33,618 bases of DNA from Neelides folsomi. Taxonomy: Eukaryota > Arthropoda > Collembola > Neelipleona > Neelidae. Below, piece by piece: positions 1-12,500 of this stretch (position 1 is the first letter of the stretch; each line of letters opens with the position of its first letter). A program made the translations under genes and the position numbers. Under the pieces are notes generated by a model that was not told the DNA's origin, did no database searches, and worked only from the letters and a program-made list of their open reading frames with translations. The DNA is taken from the NCBI GenBank assembly GCA_034687125.1, contig JAQGBZ010000547.1, positions 1 through 33,618 on the forward strand, in the 5' to 3' direction.

Positions 1-385
1 AACAAATTCTTTTATTTGCTGCTTATAAATTAGTAAAAATCATAAGATTATATCAGTATTCATAGGTATAGATAGATGTATGATATAGTGCATATAAATA
101 TAAAGTAAATACATATAATAGATATAAACGTTGCTTATATTGTACTTAATACGTTGTTATTATATAAATACTTTTGTATAACAGTTACTATAATTACGTA
201 CTCCATAAAAACGCTATTGAGTTTAAAGGAATGAGGAGAAATTCCTACAGTCATTGCTGATAAATTGCTTGGTCAAAATATTATTCGCTCAAATGTCCTT
301 AAAATAAGAATTCCGTTTACATTTAAAGCTCTCTCGAAATTGATGATTGTCCCTGAAGTTAATTTGAATAAGACTAAAAAAAGTA

Positions 386-391
386 TTTATT
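386..391 (-). terminator. Candidate poly(A) signal of the left minus-strand gene
   Basis: The plus strand reads TTTATT here, which is AATAAA on the minus strand. It lies about 125 bases past the stop codon of the minus-strand gene that ends at 516. The position fits a short 3' UTR, but the flanks are AT-rich, so a chance match is possible. Confidence 0.4.
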
Positions 392-515
392 TCCACATTT
401 AAAAATGTTTTAGCATAAAACATGAAAAATGTCCCAACAGTTTTTTTTAATTATTGAACTGTTTGGCCTTTGTATCACTGCCTAATTTTTGTCTATCACT
501 AATTGTTAATTCGGC

Positions 516-1727
516 CTATGGAGGTTTTGATGCTTCCGGACTCGCTGATTTCGGCTGTTTCCACTTTTTAAAGTTTGCTCCTTCCGGAAGTGTTGATGAC
601 CGACTCGTGGCCCATGCTGCTTTTTTCAACGGATGAACCGGTGAAGAAGACTTGGGGCTTTCGCTCGAACACGCTGGAATTTTCGAGTCGGAATTTCTGA
701 ATTCTTTTGTCGAGGGTGTTGTGGAAGGCGAGGGCGATGAAGCTGCCATTGCCGATAGGAGCTCTTCCTCCCATTCCTGTTCTTTTCTCTCTCGCTCCAA
801 TCGCTCAAGCTCCTTTTGGCGATTGAAGGTCGTGAATTCTTCAGCTAGGGGGTCCAAGTTGAATTCCTGCGTTCAACATTCACCGTTACTCCTCTAACCT
901 CGCTCCATTCTTATAACAGTTAGCAGAGGAAAGCGGGGATTTGTTGAGGAAAGCAAGAGACTGGGAAAGATCCAATCTCTTTATTGACACTCCTCGACAA
1001 TTTATTGATCTTTCGACTCATCTCTCCAATAAAATTTTATGCTAACCCCGTTCCTCTCATTTATTTGACCAAGGATTCACATTCACAACATTCGAGACGA
1101 AGGCTCGAGGCAAGGAATTATTTTTCAACTACTCAAGAGAATTGAAAGGAAAAGAACGCAATGTTCGGGGAATTTAAACACCACAACCTGGGTGTTTTTG
1201 AGACATGGCATTTTCCCCCGAGAAACCTCCACGCCACCTTTCTTCGCTTTTTCTTCCCAATCATTTTTATTGGATTTCCTTTCACTAGAAGGCTTTCCAC
1301 TTTCACTCCTCAATTTCTATTTTAAGTAAAAACCAAAATGCCCCACTACAAATACAAGCTTACACCAAACTGAAGCAATCTGTTTGTAATTATTAAAAGA
1401 CAATAATTAATCATAATTAAAATAGAAAAATGCATGGCAATTTGGAATTTACAATCAGATTCAAATACTGTATTACTACACAAGAAAAAATTAATTACAT
1501 TCATTACAATTTCTGTATGTAAGATAAGTATGTTATCGATACAATACTACGATTTCACTCAAAAATTCAAAGCCATGCTTATATAACATTTTGGTATATT
1601 TTATAAGGAAATTGAAGAAATAAACTTACTTGATCTACCGTTGGGCTCCCAAATTCTCTAAGAGATCTTTGCTTCGCAAGTCTTTTCTTCTTTTTATGCA
1701 GAGGCTTAGACTCGACAATCATCTCTT
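516..1727 (-). CDS. Unrecognised charged, low-complexity protein (3' exons)
   Basis: Three minus-strand exons fit together in phase: 1727-1630 (donor GTAAGT), 1316-1188 (acceptor AATAG, weak donor GTTGTG) and 866-516 (acceptor GCAG, stop TAG). From the first in-frame ATG at 1722 they would encode about 190 residues. The first exon is open upstream of that ATG and needs one base from an earlier exon, so the gene may be 5'-incomplete. The protein has a basic run (KKKKRLAKQR, possibly a nuclear signal), then an acidic/basic predicted helix (LERLERERKEQEWEEELL), then a Ser/Pro/Lys-rich tail ending SPEASKPP. I recognise no family. Codon-like composition and phase agreement make it a credible gene; function is unknown. 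Confidence 0.5.
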
Positions 1728-3390
1728 CTATCAGTACTAATACGTATAATATTTTATCAATTGCATATTTCAATCTTATTTTAATTGAGTAATCATTAGT
1801 CAGTCAATAAACCCCCAAACCAAAAACACGATAAAGAGTTTCAGCTGAGCCATTCATACCATTTACATGATGAATTGAATTTGCAAAAATTGCGCAGATT
1901 GTTGCGAAAAGAATGTATACTTGGTACACATATACATACATGATACATGATTACGTTAGTTACATGATCAAGTATTTAATTAATTATCATTTCATATACA
2001 TAAAATTTAACATGTATACCAACTGATATATTAGTATATATGTATAGGTAATTTTGAAGCATTAATTATATAATACGTTTTGTGCTAAAAGTTGTGGTTA
2101 TAATAAATATAAGATTGTATTAGCCTGAAAGTAATCAGTAAAGTTATAAGTATGTATGAATGTTCATAAATATGTAGTCGTACTGTGATGAAGTTAAGAA
2201 AAAAATAAGTTTGATCACAAGTTTATTGCATTTGTACTACACCCGATTTATGTACATTTATTATAGCACAACCCTATAAATATCCAATGATACAAATTAA
2301 TGGCAATCCAACATATTCAGATATATATTATTTATATATATATGAGATTTACCTTATTTATAAACATAAGTATAGTAGGTATATTACACATAATTTAATC
2401 CATTATTTATCAATTCTGATTCCTCAAATTCTATTCATGGCTGGGATTTTAGAACGTGTCGAATATAAAATCGTCATAATGCAGAAGATCAGTAAGACTT
2501 CCAGACTTCCACACAAGATCAAGTTATATGATTCTGTATACAACTTTTGTATCGGACATATTGTATAACTGTATTAGGTATATGATATTTATAATGTATT
2601 TTTATATACAACAGTAGGTATGCTCTTCGATGAATAAATCTCTATGAAATGAATGTTTTGCAATATTTTGCACAAAATCAATTCTTAATTTAATGAAAAT
2701 GAATATTAATTATTACCAGAATATTTACATATGAACTACATGATGATTATAGTTAATTGATACATTTAATTTAAAGGATATACGGATACACATACCTTTG
2801 TACATAGAGTATCTACCCAATTTGTAAGCAGTGTCTTACCTACGCACATGGCACATCTTATCTTATTGATTCGATTTTAATTCAAACTTTGACAAATATT
2901 ATACGCACTAATGTGAAATATTAGGCTATGTACTTATATCCGCAGTTGATGAATAAAGAATATCGATGATGAATAAGAATGCGGATATTGCGCATAAGTA
3001 CATATACTAAATTATCTAAAGAATGCTAAAGTTACTTAAAGTTAATTAGTATGCGTTTTATAATTAAGATATTATCTTCTTTATTTACAGTAAAAAAGTA
3101 CATTAATTTTTCAGCTTAATAAATATGGTATTTCAAGCTATGTACTTATTCATGTTGATTATTTATTTTCTTGGTTTACATTGGATGTTTTCGCAAATGT
3201 TCAAAATCTTATCCATTTAACTTTAAAGCTTTTGGGCCGATTGCGATTACAAATCTTCTTTCCATATTTGAATGATGGAAAGTTATTGTCGAAGGTCTAA
3301 TTTGTGGTTCTTAATCTTCATGGTGTGAAATGTGCATTCAAAGTATTGATCCCAATGGTGGTTGTAATAGATTTTAGGAAACGAGAGGGG
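1728..3390. other. AT-rich spacer, no gene recognised
   Basis: Very AT-rich sequence with many stop codons on both strands. The only longer open frame (about 2287-2568, plus) is Tyr/Ile-rich low complexity and looks like chance. A small inverted repeat (2927-3004) is listed separately. Upstream exons of the minus-strand gene could lie here, but I could not identify any. Confidence 0.5.
2927..3004. repeat. Imperfect inverted repeat, possibly a MITE remnant
   Basis: The left arm at 2927-2944 (TATGTACTTATATCCGCA) is matched by the reverse complement of 2980-3004, which carries a 7-base insertion. A third copy of the arm start, GCTATGTACTTAT, occurs in direct orientation near 3136-3148. This could be a decayed miniature transposon or a cruciform-prone sequence. 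Confidence 0.4.
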
Positions 3391-3395
3391 AGGTT

Positions 3396-3401
3396 TTATC
3401 T
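3396..3401 (-). promoter_or_regulatory. Candidate GATA-factor site
   Basis: TTATCT on the plus strand is AGATAA on the minus strand, a GATA-factor consensus. It lies about 100 bases upstream of the TATA box. GATA factors drive insect fat-body genes. The motif is short, so only its promoter position supports it. Confidence 0.35.
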
Positions 3402-3450
3402 TTCTTTTCCCAATCCCCCATTCTCACTCTCAAATGCATTGGGCATAGGA

Positions 3451-3463
3451 TGGCCAAAGTCCA
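3451..3463 (+). promoter_or_regulatory. DR1 nuclear-receptor site of HNF4 type
   Basis: TGGCCAAAGTCCA is two half-sites (TGGCCA, AGTCCA) with one spacer base, and it contains CAAAGTCCA, the core described as selective for HNF4 among nuclear receptors. It lies 34 bases upstream of the TATA box of the lipoprotein gene. Vertebrate apolipoprotein genes are classic HNF4 targets, so position and motif agree. Binding is inferred. Confidence 0.55.
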
Positions 3464-3496
3464 GATCTTCCACTTGACTCTGGTCAATCTAAAGTC

Positions 3497-3503
3497 TATA
3501 AAT
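3497..3503 (+). promoter_or_regulatory. TATA box of the lipoprotein gene
   Basis: TATAAAT lies 72 bases upstream of the start codon. Transcription would begin about 30 bases downstream, near TCAATT at 3533, giving a 5' UTR of roughly 35-40 bases. A strong core promoter suits a highly expressed secretory gene. Confidence 0.7.
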
Positions 3504-3568
3504 ACTCCTTGGCTCCTTCTTCTTACCCATTCTCAATTAACTGATCAAACTGAGCGAACACGTTTACG

Positions 3569-6500
3569 ATGGCTAGACTCGCCTTTGCGAGTGAGCCCAT
3601 AAGTGTTAAGATTTTCGCCAGTGCTTTGATTTGGGCTTTCTTAGCCGGTGTCACTGCAGGTAACGTTCTCAATTTTTATTCATTCTTATTAAACATTTTA
3701 GGTCTTTATACACCTAATTTTATTTCCACACTAGCCTGTGCATTAAACTTAACTTTATATTTGCATGCAATGAGAAAAATTAAATGTAAAGTTTCCCATA
3801 AGCTTTCACTCACTTTCTCCCAGGGATTAAAGATTTATAGACCTTTGTTCATATTGAAAATTAAATATATTTAAATAACATATTTAACACTTTAATTGTG
3901 GTTGTATTTAGGCTCGAAGGAACATAAAAATGCCCATTATTTTAACTTAGTAATTACTGATTTTATGAGATTATCTTTTACATAAACATATTACCTAAAT
4001 TAATTATTTTCTTGGTACAATTTCAATATTATTTAAGCTAATTTGAAGATATAATTCTTATATATTTAAAGTCGATTTTTTATCTAATCATTATGCATTT
4101 ATATAATGTTAAAAAATAAGCCTTTTTTTTATAGAATTCAGTTCAATGAACTTTCATGTTAGAAGTTTTTAATCTTCCATAATAGTAACAATTGACTAGT
4201 GGTATAAGCATTTAATAGTTTTATGTACAAAAAGTATCAGAAATATAAATCACAACTTACTAAAATATTAATAGCATATCATGTTTAAAGAATGTTCATC
4301 TCAACTTTTCTGAATTATTAGATAAAAGCATTAAATAACGTTCATTAATTGGCAGATGCAACTCAACAATTTAGTGCAAATAAGATAAAATTGAGCAATT
4401 CTTTGAATGTTGATCAAAATTGGCTTGCTCACCAAATCGAAAGTTATAAAATTAGAAAAGTGTTTTGTAATAAAGAATATATTATAAGGTAAGATTAAAT
4501 AAGAGACGGGTTAACATAAAAGGGCCATCTTTCCCGGTTATCTTTCTTGATAAGTGGTCTTATATTGCTTGACTCATTTGCCCAGGATTTGGAACTGAAA
4601 AGAGCCGAGTTGGTAGAAAGAGTGACAAATAAAGGGAAGGATTGGGAGATAGGAGGTAGGAACATTGGAATTATCTGTACAAAAACCAAGATTTTACATT
4701 AAATGTGACTATTAAGCAAAAAGGAGCTGGTCAGAGTTTCTTTCATTTAAATAACACCTTCAAATATACGATGAACCAGAGTTCGTCCAGAGCCACATAA
4801 GCAAAATTATTTTAATTTATATATGTTTAGTAAAGTGGGTTGGGTTAAAAGTCGAATAGACTTTTGCTGTATGCCATCCATATTTCTTATCTCCTCAAAC
4901 CACGTTGAACTTCGAACTATCAAACTGACCTCTTGTCTTGAATCAAAAGATGATCAGGAATGAGCGACTTGGCTCCATAAGCCTTCATCATTTCCTCTCT
5001 TATGAGCTCGCCATACTTTAATTTATCTACTATATTCATCACATCCTCTTTATCAAGTCTCAATGTAAAATTATGTTATGGCAAAGAAAACTAGTCTGAA
5101 AAGATATAAAATAAGCCAATTTGATATATGAAATTTTAAATGCAGCATGCTTATGCAAATCCGCAAATAAGTCTGTCTTAAATTGTTTGTCTTAAACAAT
5201 TAAAAAAATATGAAATACCCATACGTGATATTTATGATCTTGTATTTATGTAATTTGCAAAATTCGTGTAAAAGTAAAATCACTATTATTGCGTCCTCAT
5301 AAATTGATTACTAATACTTACACTATATTATATATTTATGTATTGTACACGTGATTTATCTTTATCATCAAAATTCGCAAAAAATGAAATGAAAATAATT
5401 AGGTAATTAATGTTTTATAAGGATAATGTTTGATTAGATGTCCAATAGATGTTGGTATATACTCGTTTCAATTAAAAATGAATTAAAAGAATGAAAAAAT
5501 TGGCTTATTTTAGGGCCAACAGGAGGGAGAACCGTAACAAAATGCGTGTCATATTGTAAAGGTAATTCATTTCAGTCAATAAATATACATTTAAGACATT
5601 TAATCCTCAGCAAAGAGATAACAGAGAAAGTTTATCTCCTTTAGATTCTTCAAAATTCAATTACGAACCTGGAACAACATACGTTTATGACTACACGACG
5701 GACGTAAGTACGTCTTTAATTGGTGGATTGGAAACAAAAGCCGGTTTACGTCTCACGGCCCGGGCAGAGGTGACGGTCATTTCTTCATGTGAACATCAGC
5801 TCAAGGTTCGACAGCTCAATGATTGAGCCTCAATCATTCAATTACTGAATGAAAGGAAGTAAGGAAAGGCATTTAACTAATTTTTTTTAAATGACTGTAA
5901 ACAGCTCAAGGATGTACGCCTCGAGGAAGAGAGCATGGACAACTCGAAGGAACGGAGCTCTCACGATTCGACTCGCACTCTTGCGAAACGTCTCGAACAA
6001 AATCCTCTCCGCTTTTCCTTCCAAAATGGACGAATTGACCATTTGTGCTCCCATGAAGAGGAAGAAATTTGGATTTTGAACATCAAACGAGGAGTCATCT
6101 CCCTTCTCCAAAACACCATGGGAGAAGAGAGGAAAGAAGAGATGGCTCATGAGGTCATTCTTTCATTCCCATAATCATTGTTAATATGAATGCAAACTTA
6201 ATCTTAATCTTAATCTCCAGGTTGATGTGACGGGTCGTTGCTTGACCAAGTACAAGAAGGCTGGGAATTCATGGGGAGGGAGCATGACGATTCGGAAGTC
6301 GAGGGACTTGACGAGCTGCAGCAAAAGACACAGCCAAATGACAGCCATTCAATCAATTCCATACACTTCCAAATCACCCAATCAAAACTTACCCCTTATG
6401 GCCGGAACCCTCGACTGTACCCAAACAGTGCGAAATAAGAAAATTGAAAAAGTGCAATGTTCCGAAGTTCATACTTTCGCACCTTTGGAAAGAGAAAATA

Positions 6501-9500
6501 ACGGAGCTCTGACCACCGTCTCCCAAACCCTCGTTTATTCCTCGGAGAAAAAAGCCTCAACAAACTTTGGTTGGTCAATTACTCATTCAAACTAAATTCA
6601 ATTAAATATTCAATTAAATATTTCATGTTAATACTTATAATTTTAATAATAATAATTTTATTGAGAATTTTAATAATAACAATTGTTTAGAGGACTTTAC
6701 TATGAGGAAAGCGACGCTTCTCTTTGAAGTTCCATCAGCAACGGAAGCGAAAGAGTCGGACATTACCCAAGTTCTCGAGATTCTTAAAGAATTGAAAGAC
6801 GAGACCGTGCCTGAAGTGAGGAAAGAAGCTCCACAATACTTCATTGATTTGGTTGAGAGCCTTCGATTGATCGGATATTCAGGATTAAAGGCCCTCTACT
6901 CACGTGCCCCAGTTGGAAGCAAAAAGGCTGTTTTGGACGCCATGCCCCTTGTGGGAACGGCACCCGCCCTTGCTTTCATGAGAGATCTCCTCATCGAAAA
7001 ACAAATTAATGAAGCTGAAGCAGAAGCCTGGCTCACCAGCCTTGCCTTCATCAAATATCCACAATTGGAAATGATCTCTGCATTGAGGGTATGAGAAAAA
7101 ATTAAATAGATTTAATTAATCAAATAAAACTAAACTTGCAATTATTTCTTTAATTTTTTAGCCACTTATCAATGAAGAGCCAAAGAGCCAGGCGCTTTTT
7201 GGAATCTCCGCCCTCATCAACACTTATTGTAGTGAAAATCAGGGATGTAGAGACCAACGTCCCGTTCAAGAAATCCTTACCAAAATTGTGAGCCTTCTTG
7301 GTCCAAGCTGCAGAGTGTCTGGCCCTGAAAGGACCCAAGTCGTTATTTTGGCTCTCAAAGCTCTCGGAAATGCTGGGCGACTTCCCAACGAAGAAGATCA
7401 TCAGAGCTACAACGTCCTCCGACATTGCTTCCAAGAGACCCACAATGCTATGGAAATTCGTCTTGCAGCTCTTGACGCTTTCCGTAGAATGCCCTGTGAC
7501 CACTACGACCAGACCCCAGTCCTTGCTCTCTACAAGAACATGAAAGAACACACAGAAGTGAGGATCAAGGCTTATCTCACTGCCATGAAGTGTGCTGATA
7601 GAGAGGTGATTGACATCGTCAAAGAAACTATGTACGCTGACGCTGTGAATCAAGGTAAACATTTAGACGGATTTTCTTTTTATCCTCCATCTGCCTTTAT
7701 TTAATCTTTATCAACTTTCATTTTATTTATTTCAAATGATAAACCTTTGTTTAATAAGTAAACAATTATGTCATAATCATAGGCCTATACTGTTTTATAT
7801 TACTATAATTTTGGTTAAATGTTAAAAGGACGAATTTAAACTAACAGTTATAAATACATAGAATACCTACAAACATAGTTAGATATAAAAACCACCAATG
7901 GCAATCAAATTTAAACAAATATAAAAAATGTTTTTGGTTTATAGTTGGATCCTTTGTTTGGACACACTTGACCAACCTTCAAGAGACCTCGAGCCCAGAT
8001 AAACAACAAATTAGGGAACTTATCTCTAACGACTTTCTCAGGAACAAATTCAACACTGACGCTCGGAAATTCTCTAGGAATTATGAAGGTTCCGCGTTTT
8101 GGGAAGATTTGAACATTGGAGGTTCAGTAGATGCAAATGTCATCTTCTCTCCTGAATCCTTCCTTCCAAGATCCGGAATGATCAACATTACGACCCACAT
8201 GTTTGGAGAGGCCGTGAATCTCGTTGAATTCGGCGGAAGAGCTCAAGCCCTTGAAGTCCTCCTCGAACCCATCTTCGGACCCAACGGATATTTCCCCGAC
8301 CCAAGTATTAGTGATGCTCTCCAGTCGATGCGCGGAAAACGAGAAATCTCCGACAACAAATTAGAGCGTCTTGGTTCCCTTTATCATCAAGCAAGCCGAG
8401 AGAAAGACATGACCCCGGGAATTTCAGTTTACACGAGGATTTTCGGTCATGAAATCATGGCCAAGAATTTCGAGATCTCAGATAAAGCAAGCTTTCCTTC
8501 CCTTGTCGATGAAGAAGGAACCAACTGGCTCGACATCACTCGCCTTTTCGACAACCTCAGTAGCGGAAAGAGCATCGAGTACACAAAGTCAGCAGTGATT
8601 CTTGATGCCACTTATTCAGTCACGACGTCTGCTGGAATTCCCCTCACTTTGGGAGTTCAGGCCGCGTCCACTGTTGGAATTACAGCTAAAGGAAAGGTCA
8701 ATTTGGCCAAATTCATTGAAAGCCGAGAATTGGAAATTGAGGGACTTGTCCAGCCCAGTGGATCTCTTCAAATTAATGGAATTCTCTCCGTGGCCATTGG
8801 ACAAGGAAGATCTGGTCTCAAGAGCGGAATTAAATTTCAAAACTCTCTTCACTCTGCCACGAACATGGAAGGAGAAATCAAAATGAAAGGAGCCAAAATC
8901 ATCCATGCAGAGATCAAACTTCCACAGAAGAAACAAGAAATCTTCAAGGCTTCTTCTCAACTCCTCATCTTGAGATTGTCAAAGGAAGTCGTGGAAGTGA
9001 GGTCGAACGAAAGGTCAAAGTTCCAACACAAAATGTGTACACCTTCAGGAATCTCAACTCTTTTCGGAATTCAGCTTTGCGGTGAGATCGACGTTCCTGA
9101 GACATTGCGTTTCCCATTCTTGAGTCCTGCAACTGCCGAAATTTATCTCGAGAAAACGGATTCTTTCACCAATTACGAATTCGACTACAAGTTTGACAAT
9201 GAGGATTCGGTCATTTCTCTTAAGACGACTTTCAACACTCCTGGTTCAAGCATCGATCGCCGATTGGCCCTTGACTTCCTTTTGGATCCAATTAATGGAA
9301 AGCTTGAAGCTGGAATTGAGACCCCAAGATCCTCAGTAAAGGCCGAAGGTATTTACACTCCGGCTCAACAGAACTTGCAATTGGAAGTGAAGAACGACAA
9401 AGAACAAGTTCTTCTTATAAGCACGAGTTTGAGGAAACAAGGAAGCCGAGCTGAGCCAAATTTCTTTATTGCTTACCACAGACGTCCAATTATTGAAATT

Positions 9501-12500
9501 GACGGAGCTTTTGACATCTCAAATCTTGCTGATGTCAATGGCAAAGCTAACTTTGATTTGAATATCAAGGAATTTACCAAAATGCCTATTAAAATCAACG
9601 GTAAGCATATTCCTGTAATATGAAAAAGTGAACCTTAATTTTAAAAAATAATAATTTTCATGGTTTTATTAATTTTTATGGTTTTATTAATTTTACAGGA
9701 GACTTAAATAGAAACGGAGACTCATACAATACCAACTTTGGAATCGATTCTCATTTATTGACTGGAAATGTCCGCTCAACCATGAAACTGAGGGAAGGCC
9801 TTTACAGCACCAAATCAACTGTCGATTATTCCTGGAAGAAAAAGCAATCCAAAACTATGGATATCAGCGGAAAGGTTCAAACTTCAAAGACCGGATTTCT
9901 CACCAAACTGATTGCATCAGCCAACGTGATCGTTCCCCAAAACCCAGAATATTCATTTGACTTTGCCCTCGACTCTCAAAAGAGCCCTGGGTTCCTTGAA
10001 AACACTCTCCAGCTCAGTCTCGGACGCTCAACTTTTGAAGGAAAAACGATTTACAATCTTCAAAACACTCAATCGAAAAGAGAGCTCAATCTTCTTTTGT
10101 CATTATTGGCTCCAAAACAAGGGATTGATTACCATGTCGAATACCAACATGAGAGTTTGGACTCTGGCGTCATGGCTAAATTCACTGGTCGCACTGACCC
10201 AAAGAAGGAGATCCGTGGGAAAATTGAATATGCGATTGGAAAGGAAAATCTCGTGGACAAGGAATTAAATGGAGCTCTTAGCTGGCCAAATACCGACTAT
10301 TCTTTCAAATCAAGCTTCAAAGAAGTTCAACGCGGAGAGTTCGAAGGGGAAATGATCATTCATCCAAATAGAGATCCGGACATGAAAGTTCATTTCACTT
10401 TCAAGAACAAGCCGAACAAGGACAAATTAGATATGGGATTTGAATTCATGACTAGAGGAATGACCAAGGCTCCGGTCTCCGGATCAATGGCTCTTTTCGT
10501 AAATGATAACCAATGCCACTTTGACGGTTTGGTCCTTATTGAAGGAAATGGAAAATACCGAGGGCGTTGGAGCACCAGCATGGATTACACAACCAAGAAA
10601 AACATGTACAAATTGGAAGGAAAGGTGACGCTGAATGAACGAAAGTACAGCGGTGACATGACTCTCAAACGGACAAAGTCAGGAGATTTCAATGGAGTTC
10701 TTGATCTTCAATTGAAAAAGCATATTGTACTTGAGGCAAAGGTAATTTTATAATATACATATAATAACTACTAATATAATATTATACTACTTGTATTTAA
10801 TTATGTATTATGAGTTAAATTGATATTCATATATAGAGATATAAATTCATACAAGTTGGCCTAATAGCAACGAAAAGAGTTTAGCGATTTGAAATTATTG
10901 ATTAGTAAAATGCATGATTGGTAGCGCCAGTGATGCAACTGAGTTATGACATATGAGAAGCTTGCAAAAATGGAGAAAAAAATGTATAATATTATCTTTT
11001 ATTTTAGCTGAATGGAATAAAATCGGGGGCAACGAGTGGAGAGGTCACGCTCTACATGGACAGAGATGCTGATCCCTCAAAGAAAATGAAAATTGAAGCA
11101 CTCGTCGATCATCGCTCTCTTCCAATGTCAATCAATGTTAGAGCTAATTGCTTTGGAAAGCAAGTTGCTGGTAATGGAAAGTACGGACATGGGAAGTTCG
11201 AGATTGAAGGAACTTGGATGAACGACCAAAGCTTTGCCATTGTTGTTGAAGCTCCAGAGTTCACTTTCGACAAAACCATTTTGGACATGAAGATCACTTC
11301 TTCCTTTGATGAACTCAAAGATGTTTCACTCATGATTCGTCATCATTACACAGGATATGAAATTGACACTGAGATCAAAACCATATTCGGAGAAAAGATC
11401 AGCGACATTCGGTTGATGGGTCTTTTGGCCATTCCTGAATCTCGTTTCTCTGCCTCTTTCGACTTGACTGGAATGAAGAAACTGGAAGGAAAAATTCGCA
11501 TTGGCTCATCATCAGGAAAACAAATATTTGAGGCTATTGGCAAACGGGGTGTAGATGAAAAATCTATCCTTGTTCAATATGAAAATAAACACAACCGTGG
11601 TTTTAATGGAAAGATCATTTTCAGTGGTTCAAAGCAAATTCCAAAGGTATAAATAATATTTAAAAATATATTATTTTCATGGCATTTGAAATGTAGATAT
11701 CTGTAATAAATTTATAATAATTATATACTTTTATATTATTTTATCTGATCCTATTGGTATAACAATTAAAATATGTTAATTACATACATTACTGATTATT
11801 ACTTTTATGTTTAATTCCTTATTTTAACTTATTTTAAATAGATTTTCATCGAATTGGTTCACGAGAACGATCTCAATCTCAAATCAGAGCTTGCCATTGA
11901 ATGGTCTTTTCCATCAAAGAATCCAAAGCAAATTACTCTTTTGGTCCAAGGCAACGAAAGGAAGGACGGACAATCTTACAAAGCTTTAATTCGAACTCCA
12001 TGGAAAAAACTTGAAAATCTCGAAGGCTACTTCAATTTCAACTTCGACCATCATGATAAGGTTATTGAAATGAGTCTCAATGGAAGCTACGACTTATTAC
12101 CTATTGGAGCCAAGTACATTTTGCAAGGAACAATGAAAGACTTCCACCACGACACGAAGGTTTACTGGACAAAGAACACGAAGAGGGAAGAGATCAAATT
12201 AGTTGGAAATGGCCACATCAACGGATTTTGGGACACCGAAATTAAATCCACTTTTGAATTCAACAAGAAATCCCACCCCATCCATTATCAACTCAATTTG
12301 GTGTCAATTCATCAAGAAGGAAGTCAAAAGGTTCAAATTGAAGGTTTTGCCTATGATCAGCGGGCTGCCACTGGGCTTTCATGGAAAACAAGAAATTCCC
12401 TTGAACTTTCTGGATTTGCCATCATCCCAAACCAACCAAAACTTGCATTCAACATCGTTCAGAAAAAGGTTGGCAAAGGAAGGGAACTCGAAGGATCCGT

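Noticed and set aside
2287..2568. Plus-strand open frame of 93 codons
   Set aside because: Composition is Tyr/Ile/His-rich, as expected from AT-rich noise, with no domain and no promoter context.
3660..3874. Continuation of the signal-peptide exon as one open frame
   Set aside because: This is read-through of intron 1. The donor GCAG|GTAACG and the phase-1 exon at 5514 with the expected Cys pair explain the gene better.
5563..5644. Acceptors at CCTCAG and ACAG before exon 3
   Set aside because: Both lead to in-frame stops (TAA or TAG). The acceptor at 5644 restores the conserved barrel start.
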